This document shows, in pieces, positions 1 to 7,295 of a DNA stretch of 9,510 nucleotides. The DNA is taken from assembly GCA_023249205.1 (NCBI GenBank), contig JAHFDC010000017.1, forward strand, positions 1 to 9,510, written 5' to 3'. The DNA comes from Candidatus Methylomirabilota bacterium. GTDB taxonomy: Bacteria; Methylomirabilota; Methylomirabilia; Methylomirabilales; JACPAU01. The first letter of the stretch is position 1, and each line of letters begins with the position of its first letter. A program made the translations under genes and the position numbers. A model generated the notes under the pieces. That model was not told where the DNA came from and did not search any database. It saw only the letters and a program-made list of their open reading frames with translations.

Positions 1-1775
1 ATGCCGATGCCGGTGTCGGCGACCTCCACCTGCACGCAGTCGTTCGGGCGGGCCTCGGTGGCCCACCGGACCCCGACCCGGATCTGGCCCCCGGCCGGGG
101 TGAACTTGATGGCGTTGGACAGAAGGTTGTACATGACCTGCCTGAACCGGCCGGGGTCGGCCGTGAGGGTGCGCACGTCCGGGGCGACCGCAAACTCGAT
201 CTTGATGTTCTTCTTATCCGCCAGCGACCGGATCAGGGCGTGCAGACCCTCCAGGACATCCGTCAAGGAGAAGGCCTCCGGGTAGAGCTCGATCCGCCCG
301 GACTCCACCTTGGCGAGATCGAGGACCTCATTGATGAGGCCCAGGAGGTGGTGGCCGCTGGTGGCGATGTGCTCGAGGTAGCCCCGCTGTTCGCTCTGGA
401 GGGGCCCGGGACCCGCCTCCTTCAGGATCTCGGCGAAGCCCATGATGGCGTGCAGGGGGGTCCGGAGCTCATGGGACATGTTGGCCAGGAACTCGGACTT
501 GTGGTGGTTGGCCTGGGCCAGCTGCGCGTTGGCGCGCTTGAGCTGCAACTGCTGGACCCGGAGGCGGAGGTCCCGCTGGCGCAGCGACTGGGTCATGGCG
601 TTGAAGGCCTTGGTGAGCTGTCCCACCTCGTCATCGGTGGCCACAGGGATCCGGCGGAAGATCCCCGAGGCCACCGTCCGGGTGGCCGCCAAGAGGTCCC
701 GGATCGGGCGACTGATGGTGCGGTAGATGACGATCCCGGCTACCATGGCGATGACGAGGCTCGCGCCCAGCAGCACGAAGGCCAGGTTCAGGAACCCCCG
801 GACCCGCCGGTTCACGGCCCCGAGCTCCTGCAGGACCTCCCCGGCGATGGTGTCCGGCACCGCCCGCTCGAGGAGCTCGCTCAAGCCGCCGAGAGCCGAC
901 CGGAAGGTGCTCTGCCGCCCCTCCCCTTCCCGTTGCAGTAACTGGAGCCGTTCGCGGGTGGCCCGCAATCCCCGGATCCGCTCCTGCAGCTGCTCGGCGA
1001 CGATCTGCTCCTCCGGGCCCTCCACCGAGCGGTAGCTGCCCAGGGCCTTCTCCAGGGCCGCCTCCCCCGCTTCAACCCTCGCCTGGAAGGCCGGCTCGGG
1101 GCCGGCCACGTGGGCCGTCGCCGCGGCCCCCATCTCGGCCAGGGCGATCTGCATCTCGATGGCGGACTGGTAGCGCGTCAGTTCGGTGGAGGTGATCTGC
1201 TGGCCGGAGAACAGGGCGCGGAGCCGCTCCAGGAACCTGGGCTCATAGCGCGAAGGCTCCCCCAGGACCGGCTTGAGGGGGAGTTGAATGTTTTCCCCGA
1301 TGAATTGGGTGAGGGCGGCCAGCCGGGTCTGGTAGCCCCGGGCGCTCTCCCCCTCCTGGAGGCGGAGCCGCACCACCTCGGATCCGAGGACGCGCAGGTC
1401 CTGGGCCGAAGTGCTGAGCTCAGCGAGGAGACGTCCTTCCTCGGGGCTCCCCGCGAGGGCCCGCAACTCCTGCAGCGTGGCGTCCAGATCGGCCTGGGCC
1501 GCCTTCACCCGCTCGGCGGCCGCCTCCTCCTGCCCGACCCGGGCGCCGGTCACGGCGGCCCCATACGCCTTGACCGCCCCCTGGAGCCGCTGCACGGTCG
1601 TGTGCTTCAGGACCACGCTGCGGGTCAAATAATTGGTCCGCTGGAAGATGCTCCAGATCTGGATGGAGGAGACGACTCCATTGGCCACGGCGAGGAACAA
1701 CAGCAGCCCGAGGCCGATCATGAGTTTGCGCTGCAGCGTCAGGCTCATCCACCAGCGCCCCGCTGCCGGTCCCAT
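1..1775 (-). CDS. membrane sensor histidine kinase (partial, C-terminus beyond window)
   Basis: Two-component sensor kinase that autophosphorylates a histidine and passes the phosphate to a response regulator, which is not in this window. 591 residues are visible. The order is a short cytoplasmic N-terminus, a transmembrane helix at about 18-39, a roughly 290-residue extracytoplasmic region that looks mostly helical (many Gln, Glu, Arg and Leu), a second transmembrane helix at about 329-351, and a HAMP linker at about 352-404. The HisKA H-box follows, SHELRTPLHAIMGF with phosphoacceptor His435, then an HATPase_c N-box (NLLSNAIKF, Asn554) and a G1 box (DTGIG, 587-591), where the window edge cuts the gene. 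No PAS or GAF domain is seen. The ATG start is supported by GGAGG five bases upstream. The frame is open without interruption. The ligand is unknown, and a C-terminal receiver domain cannot be excluded. Confidence 0.93.
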   Translation of the reverse strand, partial: MGPAAGRWWMSLTLQRKLMIGLGLLLFLAVANGVVSSIQIWSIFQRTNYLTRSVVLKHTTVQRLQGAVKAYGAAVTGARVGQEEAAAERVKAAQADLDATLQELRALAGSPEEGRLLAELSTSAQDLRVLGSEVVRLRLQEGESARGYQTRLAALTQFIGENIQLPLKPVLGEPSRYEPRFLERLRALFSGQQITSTELTRYQSAIEMQIALAEMGAAATAHVAGPEPAFQARVEAGEAALEKALGSYRSVEGPEEQIVAEQLQERIRGLRATRERLQLLQREGEGRQSTFRSALGGLSELLERAVPDTIAGEVLQELGAVNRRVRGFLNLAFVLLGASLVIAMVAGIVIYRTISRPIRDLLAATRTVASGIFRRIPVATDDEVGQLTKAFNAMTQSLRQRDLRLRVQQLQLKRANAQLAQANHHKSEFLANMSHELRTPLHAIMGFAEILKEAGPGPLQSEQRGYLEHIATSGHHLLGLINEVLDLAKVESGRIELYPEAFSLTDVLEGLHALIRSLADKKNIKIEFAVAPDVRTLTADPGRFRQVMYNLLSNAIKFTPAGGQIRVGVRWATEARPNDCVQVEVADTGIG

Positions 1776-1969
1776 GGCCGCCTCCAAAAACAGCACGAGG
1801 GGGTTACGCCCGCTCCCGCGCCGCCACGTAAGCCCCTCGCTCTCGCCCGCCACGTCAGGCTGGTCGCCGCGCTGCTCCGGGGATCGCGGCGCCCCGCCCT
1901 CTTCTCTCGCTCTCTTCGCCGCTCCACTCCTCCGCGCCCGGCCCCTCATCGCGGGGCCGGCCTACCCCG
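1776..1969. other. intergenic region between tRNA-His and the kinase gene
   Basis: A 194-bp very GC-rich spacer. It holds a hairpin at 1938-1945/1953-1960 (8-bp stem CCGGCCCC/GGGGCCGG, 7-nt loop) just downstream of tRNA-His, and the kinase ribosome binding site at its left end. There is no T-run after the hairpin on the minus strand, so it is a weak candidate terminator or RNA-processing element. No convincing promoter for the kinase is visible, so read-through from the tRNA operon is possible. Confidence 0.5.
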
Positions 1970-2046
1970 TGGGGTGAACGGAGGGATTCGAACCCTCAAC
2001 CCCTGGAGCCACAGTCCAGTGCTCTGACCGTTGAGCTACGCTCACC
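1970..2046 (-). tRNA. tRNA-His (GTG)
   Basis: Full cloverleaf on the minus strand. The acceptor GTGAGCG pairs with CGTTCAC, with one G-U pair. An extra 5' G (G-1) faces C73, the hallmark identity element of tRNA-His. The anticodon stem CTGGA/TCCAG encloses loop CTGTGGC with anticodon GTG at 2010-2012. The T-arm is GAGGG-TTCGAAT-CCCTC. The 3' CCA is encoded (1970-1972). It is the last of three clustered tRNAs downstream of rdgB. Confidence 0.97.
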
Positions 2047-2055
2047 ATTCTGGCC

Positions 2056-2075
2056 GGCCCGGAGCCCTCCGGGCC
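2056..2075. other. spacer hairpin between tRNA-His and tRNA-Arg
   Basis: An 8-bp perfect inverted repeat (GGCCCGGA/TCCGGGCC) with a 4-nt loop lies in the 40-bp spacer between two tRNAs. With no T-run, it is more likely a processing or structural element of the tRNA precursor than a terminator. Confidence 0.35.
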
Positions 2076-2086
2076 GACATCCCGGA

Positions 2087-2164
2087 TGGTGCGCCTGAGA
2101 GGATTTGAACCTCTGACACACGGCTCCGGAGGCCGTTGCTCTGTCCGGGCTGAGCTACAGGCGC
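2087..2164 (-). tRNA. tRNA-Arg (CCG)
   Basis: Cloverleaf on the minus strand: acceptor GCGCCTG/CAGGCGC perfectly paired, D-stem GCTC/GAGC, anticodon stem ACGGC/GCCGT around loop CTCCGGA (anticodon CCG, 2127-2129), T-arm AGAGG-TTCAAAT-CCTCT, discriminator A and encoded CCA (2087-2089). It reads CGG codons, which are common in this GC-rich genome. Confidence 0.96.
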
Positions 2165-2209
2165 GCCGTTCCTCCGTGCCCGGGACATCCCACCGCCGCG
2201 CCGAGGGCA

Positions 2210-2286
2210 TGGTCGGGGTGAGCGGATTTGAACCGCTGACCCCCTGCACCCAAGGCAGGTGCGCTACCAGGCTGCGCCACACCCCG
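2210..2286 (-). tRNA. tRNA-Pro (TGG)
   Basis: Cloverleaf on the minus strand: acceptor CGGGGTG/CACCCCG, D-stem GCGC/GCGC, anticodon stem CCTGC/GCAGG with loop CTTGGGT (anticodon TGG, 2250-2252), T-arm AGCGG-TTCAAAT-CCGCT, discriminator A and encoded CCA (2210-2212). Its 5' end lies 14 nt past the rdgB stop codon with no terminator between, so it is probably cotranscribed with rph-rdgB. Confidence 0.96.
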
Positions 2287-2300
2287 ACGCCAAATGGCGC

Positions 2301-2924
2301 CTACCGCGGGACCGGGCGGACCCCCGAGGCCGCCGCGAGGGCCGCTAACGCCGGCCGGCACGCGGCGACCGCCCGCGCCCGGTGGCTGATCCGGTTCTTC
2401 GCCGCGGCTCCCGCCTCCCCCAGCGTCCTCGCAAGGTCCGGGACGAAGAAGATCGGATCGTACCCGAACCCGGCCGCCCCGCGGGCCTCGTACGCGATGA
2501 AGCCCTCCAGCACCCCCTCCCCCCGGCAGAGGACGCGGCCGCTCGGCTCCGCGACCGCGACGGCCGAGCGGAAGCGGGCCTGGCGCCCCTGCCACGGGTA
2601 GGTGCGGAGGGCCGCCAGGATCGCGGCGTTCCGGTCAGCGTCCGTGGCGGCGCCCCCGAGGAACCGGGAGGATTTTACCCCAGGCTCCCCTCCCAGGGCA
2701 TCCACCTCGAGCCCGGAATCCTCACCCAGCGCGAGGCACGCGGTGTGGGCCGCCGCCGCCACAGCCTTGGCCTCCGCGTTCGCCGCGAAGGTCGGTCCCG
2801 GCTCCGGCAACGGGGGCTCTCCCGGCGAGATTGGGAGGGCCTCCAGTCGAATCGGAAGATCACCCAGGAGAGCGGTTAACTCCTCGATTTTCCTTGCGTT
2901 CGCCGTCGCAAGGACAATGACCAT
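2301..2924 (-). CDS. rdgB: non-canonical purine NTP pyrophosphatase (RdgB/HAM1 family)
   Basis: Cytoplasmic house-cleaning enzyme that hydrolyses ITP, dITP and XTP to the monophosphate plus pyrophosphate, keeping deaminated purines out of nucleic acids. The 207-residue length is normal for the family. Visible motifs are the N-terminal substrate/phosphate loop ATANARKIEEL (Asn9, Lys12), GEDSGLEVDALGG with the expected catalytic Asp69, GFGYDPIFFVP at 152-162, and KNRISHRARA near the C-terminus with the family Ser-His-Arg (180-182). One family position usually read as PG[IV]YSAR is PGVKSSR here, so a Tyr is replaced by Lys. The ATG at 2924 begins one base after the rph stop codon. A longer in-frame start at 2978 would overlap rph and lacks family sequence, so I chose the ATG. 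The upstream ribosome binding site is weak, consistent with translational coupling to rph. Confidence 0.95.
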   Translation of the reverse strand: MVIVLATANARKIEELTALLGDLPIRLEALPISPGEPPLPEPGPTFAANAEAKAVAAAAHTACLALGEDSGLEVDALGGEPGVKSSRFLGGAATDADRNAAILAALRTYPWQGRQARFRSAVAVAEPSGRVLCRGEGVLEGFIAYEARGAAGFGYDPIFFVPDLARTLGEAGAAAKNRISHRARAVAACRPALAALAAASGVRPVPR

Positions 2925-2925
2925 T

Positions 2926-3687
2926 CTAGGTTCCGGCCTGCCGGATGTCAAGCGGCGTCCGGCCCGGGTGCCGGTCACCCACCAACTTTTGCTGGAGGAG
3001 GATCAACTCCCGGATCCCGGCCCCGGCCAGGGCCAGCATCCTGTCCAGGGCGGCCCGATCAAAGGGGGTCTCCTCCGCCGTCCCCTGCACCTCCACGAAC
3101 TTCCCCGCACCGGTCAGGACCACGTTCATGTCCACCTGGGCAATGGAATCCTCGGCATAGGAAAGATCCAGGAGGACCTCCCCCTCCACCAGGCCCACGC
3201 TCACGGCGGCCACGAAGTCCTTCAGGAGGGGACGGGCGATCCGCCCCTCCTCCCGCAGGTAGTGCAAGGCGTCGGCCAGGGCCACGAAGGCGCCCGTGAT
3301 GGCCGCGGTCCGGGTCCCGCCGTCCGCCTGGAGGACATCGCAGTCCATCCAGAGCGTCCGCTCCCCCAGGCCGGTCAGGTCGGTGACCGCCCGGAGCGAC
3401 CGCCCGATCAGGCGCTGGATCTCCTGGGTGCGCCCGCTGGGGCGCCCCGTCGTGGTCTCCCGCGCCGTCCGCGTCTGGGTGGCCCGCGGGAGCATCCCGT
3501 ACTCGGCGGTGATCCAGCCCTGACCCGACTCCCGGAGGAAGGGGGGGACGCGATCCTCCACCGAGGCGCTGCAGAGAACGCGCGTCTCCCCGACCTCGAT
3601 GAGGGTCGAGCCTTCGGCGTGCTTCAAGACGCCCCGGGTGATCTTGACCGGGCGCATCTCGTTCGGCTTGCGGCCGTCCAGCCGCAC
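2926..3687 (-). CDS. rph: ribonuclease PH (tRNA nucleotidyltransferase)
   Basis: Phosphorolytic 3'-5' exoribonuclease that trims tRNA precursors, using phosphate and releasing nucleoside diphosphates; the family forms a hexameric ring. The 253-residue protein aligns along its whole length from memory with known RNase PH: VRLDGR at the N-terminus, [45 protein letters not shown] (Arg86) and [13 protein letters not shown] (Arg126). Arg86 and Arg126 are the known phosphate-site arginines. Acidic residues in [10 protein letters not shown] (Asp180, Asp186) match the metal site. I chose the GTG at 3687 because VRLDGR matches the usual MRxDGR start and GGGAGG lies about five bases upstream. A longer start at 3756 would run back into the GerMN gene. 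It sits in an operon with gerM-like and rdgB genes, with tRNA genes just downstream. Confidence 0.96.
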   Translation of the reverse strand: MRLDGRKPNEMRPVKITRGVLKHAEGSTLIEVGETRVLCSASVEDRVPPFLRESGQGWITAEYGMLPRATQTRTARETTTGRPSGRTQEIQRLIGRSLRAVTDLTGLGERTLWMDCDVLQADGGTRTAAITGAFVALADALHYLREEGRIARPLLKDFVAAVSVGLVEGEVLLDLSYAEDSIAQVDMNVVLTGAGKFVEVQGTAEETPFDRAALDRMLALAGAGIRELILLQQKLVGDRHPGRTPLDIRQAGT

Positions 3688-3703
3688 ACATCCCTCCCGG
3701 GTC

Positions 3704-4294
3704 TTAGCGGGCGGACTCGAAGGTGTACCGAGGGGTGAAGGGGCGGCGGGCGTCAATGTGCCCGGCGAGGGTGTTGATCTCGGCCCCTTCCACGAGGAGC
3801 TGCACGCGCTTGACCTGCTCGAGGTTGGAGGCGAGCGTATCCACGATGGAGTAGATTGTCAAGAGTTCCCCCGCCGTCCCGCCGGTGTGGTTCGCCTGGA
3901 GCTCCCGGGTGAAATCCACATAGGCCGTTCCCTCCCCGTCAATGTACAGTTGCCGGACGCGCGCCCCCTCCGGGATGGTCGGCGCGAGCGTCCCCCCGGG
4001 GCCCCGGATGAGCTCGTCCAGGAGGCGCCTGCCCTCCTCCCCGGGGGTCGCCCCCTGGGGAAGTCGCCGGGATTCCTCCCTGAGGGCGGTCGTGTCGGGA
4101 TCGGCGAAGAAGAGGCGGACGGCCCGACCCGCCAGGCCGGGCGTGGCGGACGGCAGGCCGGGCCGGGGGAGCGGGGCTGGCGGTGGGGTCATCCGGGATG
4201 GGGCCGTCAGCCGCCCGAGGAGCAATCCGAGGCCGACCAGGGTGAGCGCGGCGGCGGCCAGGACGGCGGGGCGGAGGACCGGCCGGAGATCCAT
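3704..4294 (-). CDS. GerMN-domain membrane-anchored protein
   Basis: 196 residues with an N-terminal membrane anchor (hydrophobic about 9-30), a Pro-rich linker at about 35-55, and one GerMN domain at about 57-187. Recognisable parts are [34 protein letters not shown] and [25 protein letters not shown]. GerMN domains occur in Bacillus GerM, in lipoproteins and in proteins of non-sporulating bacteria. They are thought to act in the cell envelope; a catalytic role is not established. The gene begins 8 nt after the amidase stop codon and ends 16 nt before rph. The gerM-rph-rdgB order is the same as in Bacillus. A role alongside the amidase in peptidoglycan handling is inferred from this context. 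No spore genes are present here, so sporulation should not be assumed. Confidence 0.88.
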   Translation of the reverse strand: MDLRPVLRPAVLAAAALTLVGLGLLLGRLTAPSRMTPPPAPLPRPGLPSATPGLAGRAVRLFFADPDTTALREESRRLPQGATPGEEGRRLLDELIRGPGGTLAPTIPEGARVRQLYIDGEGTAYVDFTRELQANHTGGTAGELLTIYSIVDTLASNLEQVKRVQLLVEGAEINTLAGHIDARRPFTPRYTFESAR

Positions 4295-4302
4295 GGGTCG
4301 CC

Positions 4303-5796
4303 CTAGCCTGGCGGGGCAGCCGGCGCAACGCCCAGGCGCTTCTCGTAGCGGACGCGGAACTTTGCGATGCCTTCCAGCAGGGCCTCCGCCACCTTCTGCT
4401 TGTACACCTCCTCCTGGAGTTTCCGTTCATCCTGCTGATTGGTGATGAACGCCACCTCCACCAGGGCGGAGGGCATGGCCGCCCCCATGAGGACGAAGAA
4501 GGGGCCGGACTTGACCCCCCGGTTGTTCACGCTGAGGAGCTTGTCCAGTTCCTCCAGCAGCATCCCGGCGAGTTCGGCCGATTCGCGGGTGTAGAGGGCG
4601 TAGGCCATGTCCCACAGAATCGCCTTCACCGAGTCCTGGCCCCCGGCGCCCGACCCCTGCTCGCTGAGCGGCAGGTTCTCCCGGATGGCAGAGGCCCTCG
4701 CGTCGCTATCGGAGGGCTCCTTGCTCAGGAAGTACGTCTCGAATCCCGTGGCCCGGCTCTTGGGGGCGGCGTTCACGTGAATGCTCAGGAAGAAGTCAGC
4801 CTTGGCGCGGTTCGCGATCGCCGTCCGCTCCTCCAGGGGAACGAACACGTCCTCGGAGCGGGTGAGCAGGACCCGCATGCCCAATCGGTCCTGGATGAGC
4901 CTCCGGAGCCGGAGCGCGATGTCCAGGACCACGTCCTTCTCCTTGAGGCCCCGGGGGCCGATGGCCCCCGAGTCCCGGCCCCCGTGGCCGGGGTCAATCA
5001 CGATGGTCCGGACGGTCGCGGCGGGTGGGCTCCCAGGGGGCGCGGGGGTCGCGTCGGTGGGGCTGCCGGCGCGCGGCGCCGGTGGGAAGGGGGTGACGGC
5101 GGTGGGCGGCGGCTCCGCGGCCGGGCCGCTCGGCACCGCCTTCCCCCGGTACAGGTCGAGGACAATCCGGTCCGGGTTCTTGAGGGCGAAGGCACGGGTG
5201 AAGCCGCGGATCTGCTGCGTCTGGATCACGAAGCGGGCCGCCCCCGTGGTCTGGCTCGCCTCCACGCTCCGGACCAGCCCATCGCCCACGGGCAGGGGGC
5301 GCAGGAGGGCGGGCGGGAGGATCCCCCCCCTGAGTTCGAGGGTGAGGGTCCGGGTCTCGTCCTCCCGGAGGACGAACTCCAGCGGACGGGTGGTCTCCCA
5401 GACGATCCGCGTGTATTCGGGATGGGTCCGGTAGCGGACCAGGCGGAGCGTGTGCTCGGTGCTCCCGACCCAGACGATGCGCCGGACATCGTCCCAGAAG
5501 ACGCGTTCCTCCCCGTACCGCTCCCCCATGGCGATGGTCAAGACTTCTAGGGGGACCCAGACCTGGCCCCCCTGGAGGACCGGTGGGGCGCCCAGGGCCA
5601 CCTCCCGACTCCCCACCTGGAGACGGGGGAGGTTTTCCGTGAGGCCCAGGACGCCCCTCGGGAGGCGCAAGAGGTATCGTCCGTTGGCTCGCTGGACGCT
5701 CCCTTCCACGACGGCCGCGATCTGCTCCAGCGGCACGTACTCCCGGCCCCGGATCGCCTCGGTCGGGATCGCCTTCGAGCGGTCCCCGTACAGCAC
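4303..5796 (-). CDS. N-acetylmuramoyl-L-alanine amidase (CuAO_N-like, AMIN, Amidase_3)
   Basis: Zinc amidase that cleaves the bond between N-acetylmuramic acid and the stem-peptide L-Ala, outside the cytoplasmic membrane. Numbering from the GTG at 5796, there is a copper-amine-oxidase-N-like beta domain at about 8-115 (REYVPLEQIAAVVEG and VWVPLEVLTIAMGE repeats), an AMIN domain at about 117-218, a Pro-rich linker at about 220-262, and the Amidase_3 domain at 263-485. Catalytic residues are all visible: His271 (DPGHGG), Glu286 (LKEKD), His340 (SIHVNA) and Glu447 (VEVAFITN). The GTG is only the first usable in-frame start and has no ribosome binding site. The frame stays open to 5937 and encodes a convincing signal peptide (TIALLLCVQAGAVFAG) just upstream, but without ATG, GTG or TTG. 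The real N-terminus is therefore upstream, probably near 5881-5888 if a single-base indel is allowed. First gene of the operon; enzyme call firm, start unsure. Confidence 0.93.
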   Translation of the reverse strand: MLYGDRSKAIPTEAIRGREYVPLEQIAAVVEGSVQRANGRYLLRLPRGVLGLTENLPRLQVGSREVALGAPPVLQGGQVWVPLEVLTIAMGERYGEERVFWDDVRRIVWVGSTEHTLRLVRYRTHPEYTRIVWETTRPLEFVLREDETRTLTLELRGGILPPALLRPLPVGDGLVRSVEASQTTGAARFVIQTQQIRGFTRAFALKNPDRIVLDLYRGKAVPSGPAAEPPPTAVTPFPPAPRAGSPTDATPAPPGSPPAATVRTIVIDPGHGGRDSGAIGPRGLKEKDVVLDIALRLRRLIQDRLGMRVLLTRSEDVFVPLEERTAIANRAKADFFLSIHVNAAPKSRATGFETYFLSKEPSDSDARASAIRENLPLSEQGSGAGGQDSVKAILWDMAYALYTRESAELAGMLLEELDKLLSVNNRGVKSGPFFVLMGAAMPSALVEVAFITNQQDERKLQEEVYKQKVAEALLEGIAKFRVRYEKRLGVAPAAPPG

Positions 5797-5934
5797 CTCG
5801 ACGGTCCCGGCGAAGACGGCCCCGGCCTGGACGCAGAGGAGCAGGGCAATGGTCCCGACGAGTAGCGGGCTCGAACCCCAAACCTCAAGTGATCTCTGCC
5901 GTCTGATAGCTAACCCTCCATGAGGACAGGGCTG

Positions 5935-5964
5935 ATCTTACGCGGACTCTCCCGGGGAAGTCAA
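5935..5964 (-). promoter_or_regulatory. sigma70-type promoter of the amidase-GerMN-rph-rdgB-tRNA operon
   Basis: On the minus strand there is a -35 box TTGACT (5964-5959, 5 of 6 consensus), an 18-bp spacer and a -10 box TAAGAT (5940-5935, 4 of 6). The predicted transcription start is near 5928. It lies between the ATP-grasp terminator and the amidase gene and is the only good promoter seen ahead of that operon. Confidence 0.6.
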
Positions 5965-6016
5965 GGCCAACTACCCGGGGGCCTCTGATCCCAGATCTGT
6001 TCCTAGAAATGAACAT

Positions 6017-6045
6017 CCCCAGGGCGGCAAGCTGTCGCCCTGGGG
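6017..6045 (-). terminator. intrinsic terminator downstream of the ATP-grasp gene
   Basis: A perfect 10-bp stem CCCCAGGGCG/CGCCCTGGGG with a 9-nt loop lies 33 nt past the ATP-grasp stop codon. On the minus strand it is followed by a moderately T-rich run (ATGTTCATTTCT). It separates this gene from the amidase operon promoter. Confidence 0.65.
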
Positions 6046-6078
6046 CATTCGCTCCCTTCGGGGACACCGGGCGCCCGG

Positions 6079-7098
6079 CTATCGCCGGGGGGGCGCCTGA
6101 AGCCTCCCGCCGGAGCGGCTGACGCGCTCGACGGACCCCGTTGCCACCGCCACGATGAAGTCCACCAAGCGACGGGTCGGATCGAAGCCGAGGAGGGTGG
6201 GGGCGTCGGCGACAAAGTTCGAGAGGGCGTTCATGTCGTAGTAGTAGATCCGGCCGTCCTCCCTGTACCGCAGGTACTCCACGCCCCCCACGTCAATCTG
6301 CGCCGCCCGCGTGAGCCGAAGCACGTCGGCGATGACGGAAGGGGGCGGGTCGAACTTCTCGACCCGCCGCGCCACGGCCGGGTTCACGTCGGCCGGGCAC
6401 GCCGCGAGGGCGGCCGGGGCGCTCGTCTCGCCCTCGACTTGGCAGAGATCGGCGGGGCAGAGATTGAAGCCGGCCATCGGGTCCGTGGTGATCTTGATCG
6501 CATAGAGGAACTCGCCCCCCAAGACCTCGACGCGCACGATGCTCCCATCCTCGCTCTCGAGGCACTCCTGGAGGAGGGCTGTCCCGTCCGGCCCCAGGCT
6601 GATGGCGTTCCGCTTCGCTGCGGCCTCCAGGTCCTCCGGCCGGTCGAACCGGACGATCCCCGCCCCGCTCCCCCCCACGTTCGGCTTCAGGAGCACCGGA
6701 AACCGGAACGTCTGGAGCAGGTCGAGGATCTGCCCCGGCTGGTTCAGGACCGCGCACCGCGGGTACGGGAGGCCGAGGCGCTCCAAGAGCAGCGCCTGCG
6801 CCGCCTTGGAGGCCTCGTACCGGTAGGAGGCGGCCGGATTGATGACCGGGGTCCCGATCTCCTCGAAGTAGGTGAGCGCCTGGAGCGCGTAGAAGAGGCT
6901 GCTGGGGTGGCCGCGGGTGTGCGCTGAGGGGCTCACGCGGTTGACGAGGACGGAGTAGCGGCGTTCCCGCGCCGCAGGAAGGAAGGCGTGGTCGCTGACG
7001 TCAATCTTCTCGAAGGGAAGGTCTCGGCGGCGGAGTTCGGCGATGAGCCGGTCGGACCAGTGCGGGTGCTCGTCCAGGAGGCCGATGGGAAGATTCAC
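6079..7098 (-). CDS. ATP-grasp ligase of unknown substrate (RimK/glutathione synthase-like)
   Basis: A 339-residue cytoplasmic protein. ATP-grasp enzymes activate a carboxylate as acyl phosphate and join it to an amine or thiol; the substrate here is unknown. Numbering from the GTG at 7098, there is an N-terminal pre-ATP-grasp domain (PIGLLDEHPHW near residue 4), the ATP-binding core PVLLKPNVGGSGAGI at 134-148 with candidate ATP lysine Lys138, and a candidate metal/ATP site Glu178 in LLQECLES. GGVEYLRYREDG and YYDMNALSNF at about 271-295 supply Glu274, Asp288 and Asn290, the last two matching the usual metal-binding E/D-x-N. Between the subdomains lies a Cys-bearing segment with two CPAD motifs (Cys214, Cys219, Cys234). 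Upstream in-frame starts are GTG at 7110 and 7113 and TTG at 7143. I chose 7098 because GGAG lies six bases before it. Monocistronic, own terminator and possible promoter. Confidence 0.85.
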   Translation of the reverse strand: MNLPIGLLDEHPHWSDRLIAELRRRDLPFEKIDVSDHAFLPAARERRYSVLVNRVSPSAHTRGHPSSLFYALQALTYFEEIGTPVINPAASYRYEASKAAQALLLERLGLPYPRCAVLNQPGQILDLLQTFRFPVLLKPNVGGSGAGIVRFDRPEDLEAAAKRNAISLGPDGTALLQECLESEDGSIVRVEVLGGEFLYAIKITTDPMAGFNLCPADLCQVEGETSAPAALAACPADVNPAVARRVEKFDPPPSVIADVLRLTRAAQIDVGGVEYLRYREDGRIYYYDMNALSNFVADAPTLLGFDPTRRLVDFIVAVATGSVERVSRSGGRLQAPPRR

Positions 7099-7163
7099 AC
7101 TCCGCTCCACCACGGTCTTCCCCTGACAGCCATCCAGGGGCAATCGCCCCAGCCAGGAACGTT

Positions 7164-7192
7164 AGGGTAACGCGGCAACGGCGACTTGTCCA
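7164..7192 (-). promoter_or_regulatory. possible promoter of the ATP-grasp gene
   Basis: On the minus strand TGGACA (7192-7187), a 17-bp spacer and TACCCT (7169-7164) lie about 60 bp upstream of the chosen start. The -35 box is fair and the -10 box poor. It is placed correctly after the rRNA terminator, but there is no other support. Confidence 0.3.
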
Positions 7193-7256
7193 CCGCCCAT
7201 TGGCCAGGCGCTGCGGGGAGGAATTCGCCAGCCTCTCTTCATGGCGGGAAAAAAGC

Positions 7257-7294
7257 AAAAACCCCCGGCTGGTATCAACCAGCCGGGGGTTTTT
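7257..7294 (-). terminator. strong bidirectional terminator after the defective 5S copy
   Basis: A perfect inverted repeat ACCCCCGGCTGG/CCAGCCGGGGGT (7261-7272/7279-7290) with loop TATCAA, extended by flanking A/T pairs to 16 bp. The T-run is six bases on the plus strand. On the minus strand it is TTTTTGCTTTTTT, a classic rrn-end terminator placed directly after the 5S 3' end at 7298. It also separates the ATP-grasp gene from rRNA read-through. Confidence 0.85.
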
Positions 7295-7295
7295 T

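Noticed and set aside
240..941. Long plus-strand open frames opposite the kinase gene, and similar ones opposite the amidase, rph and ATP-grasp genes
   Set aside because: They are antisense shadows typical of high-GC DNA. They show no family motifs and have low-complexity Arg/Pro/Gly composition, while the opposite strand carries clear domains.
1938..1960. Rho-independent terminator after tRNA-His
   Set aside because: The hairpin is good, but it is followed by GCGCGGAGGAG with no T-run, so it is listed only as a structural element.
3688..3756. Longer N-terminus for rph starting at 3756
   Set aside because: It overlaps the GerMN gene, is Pro/Ser-rich and not seen in RNase PH, and the GTG at 3687 has a strong ribosome binding site and the family's usual first residues.
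5912..5923. Leader minigene ATG GAG GGT TAG on the minus strand just after the amidase promoter
   Set aside because: Only three codons, no ribosome binding site, and no attenuator-like hairpins around it; probably chance.
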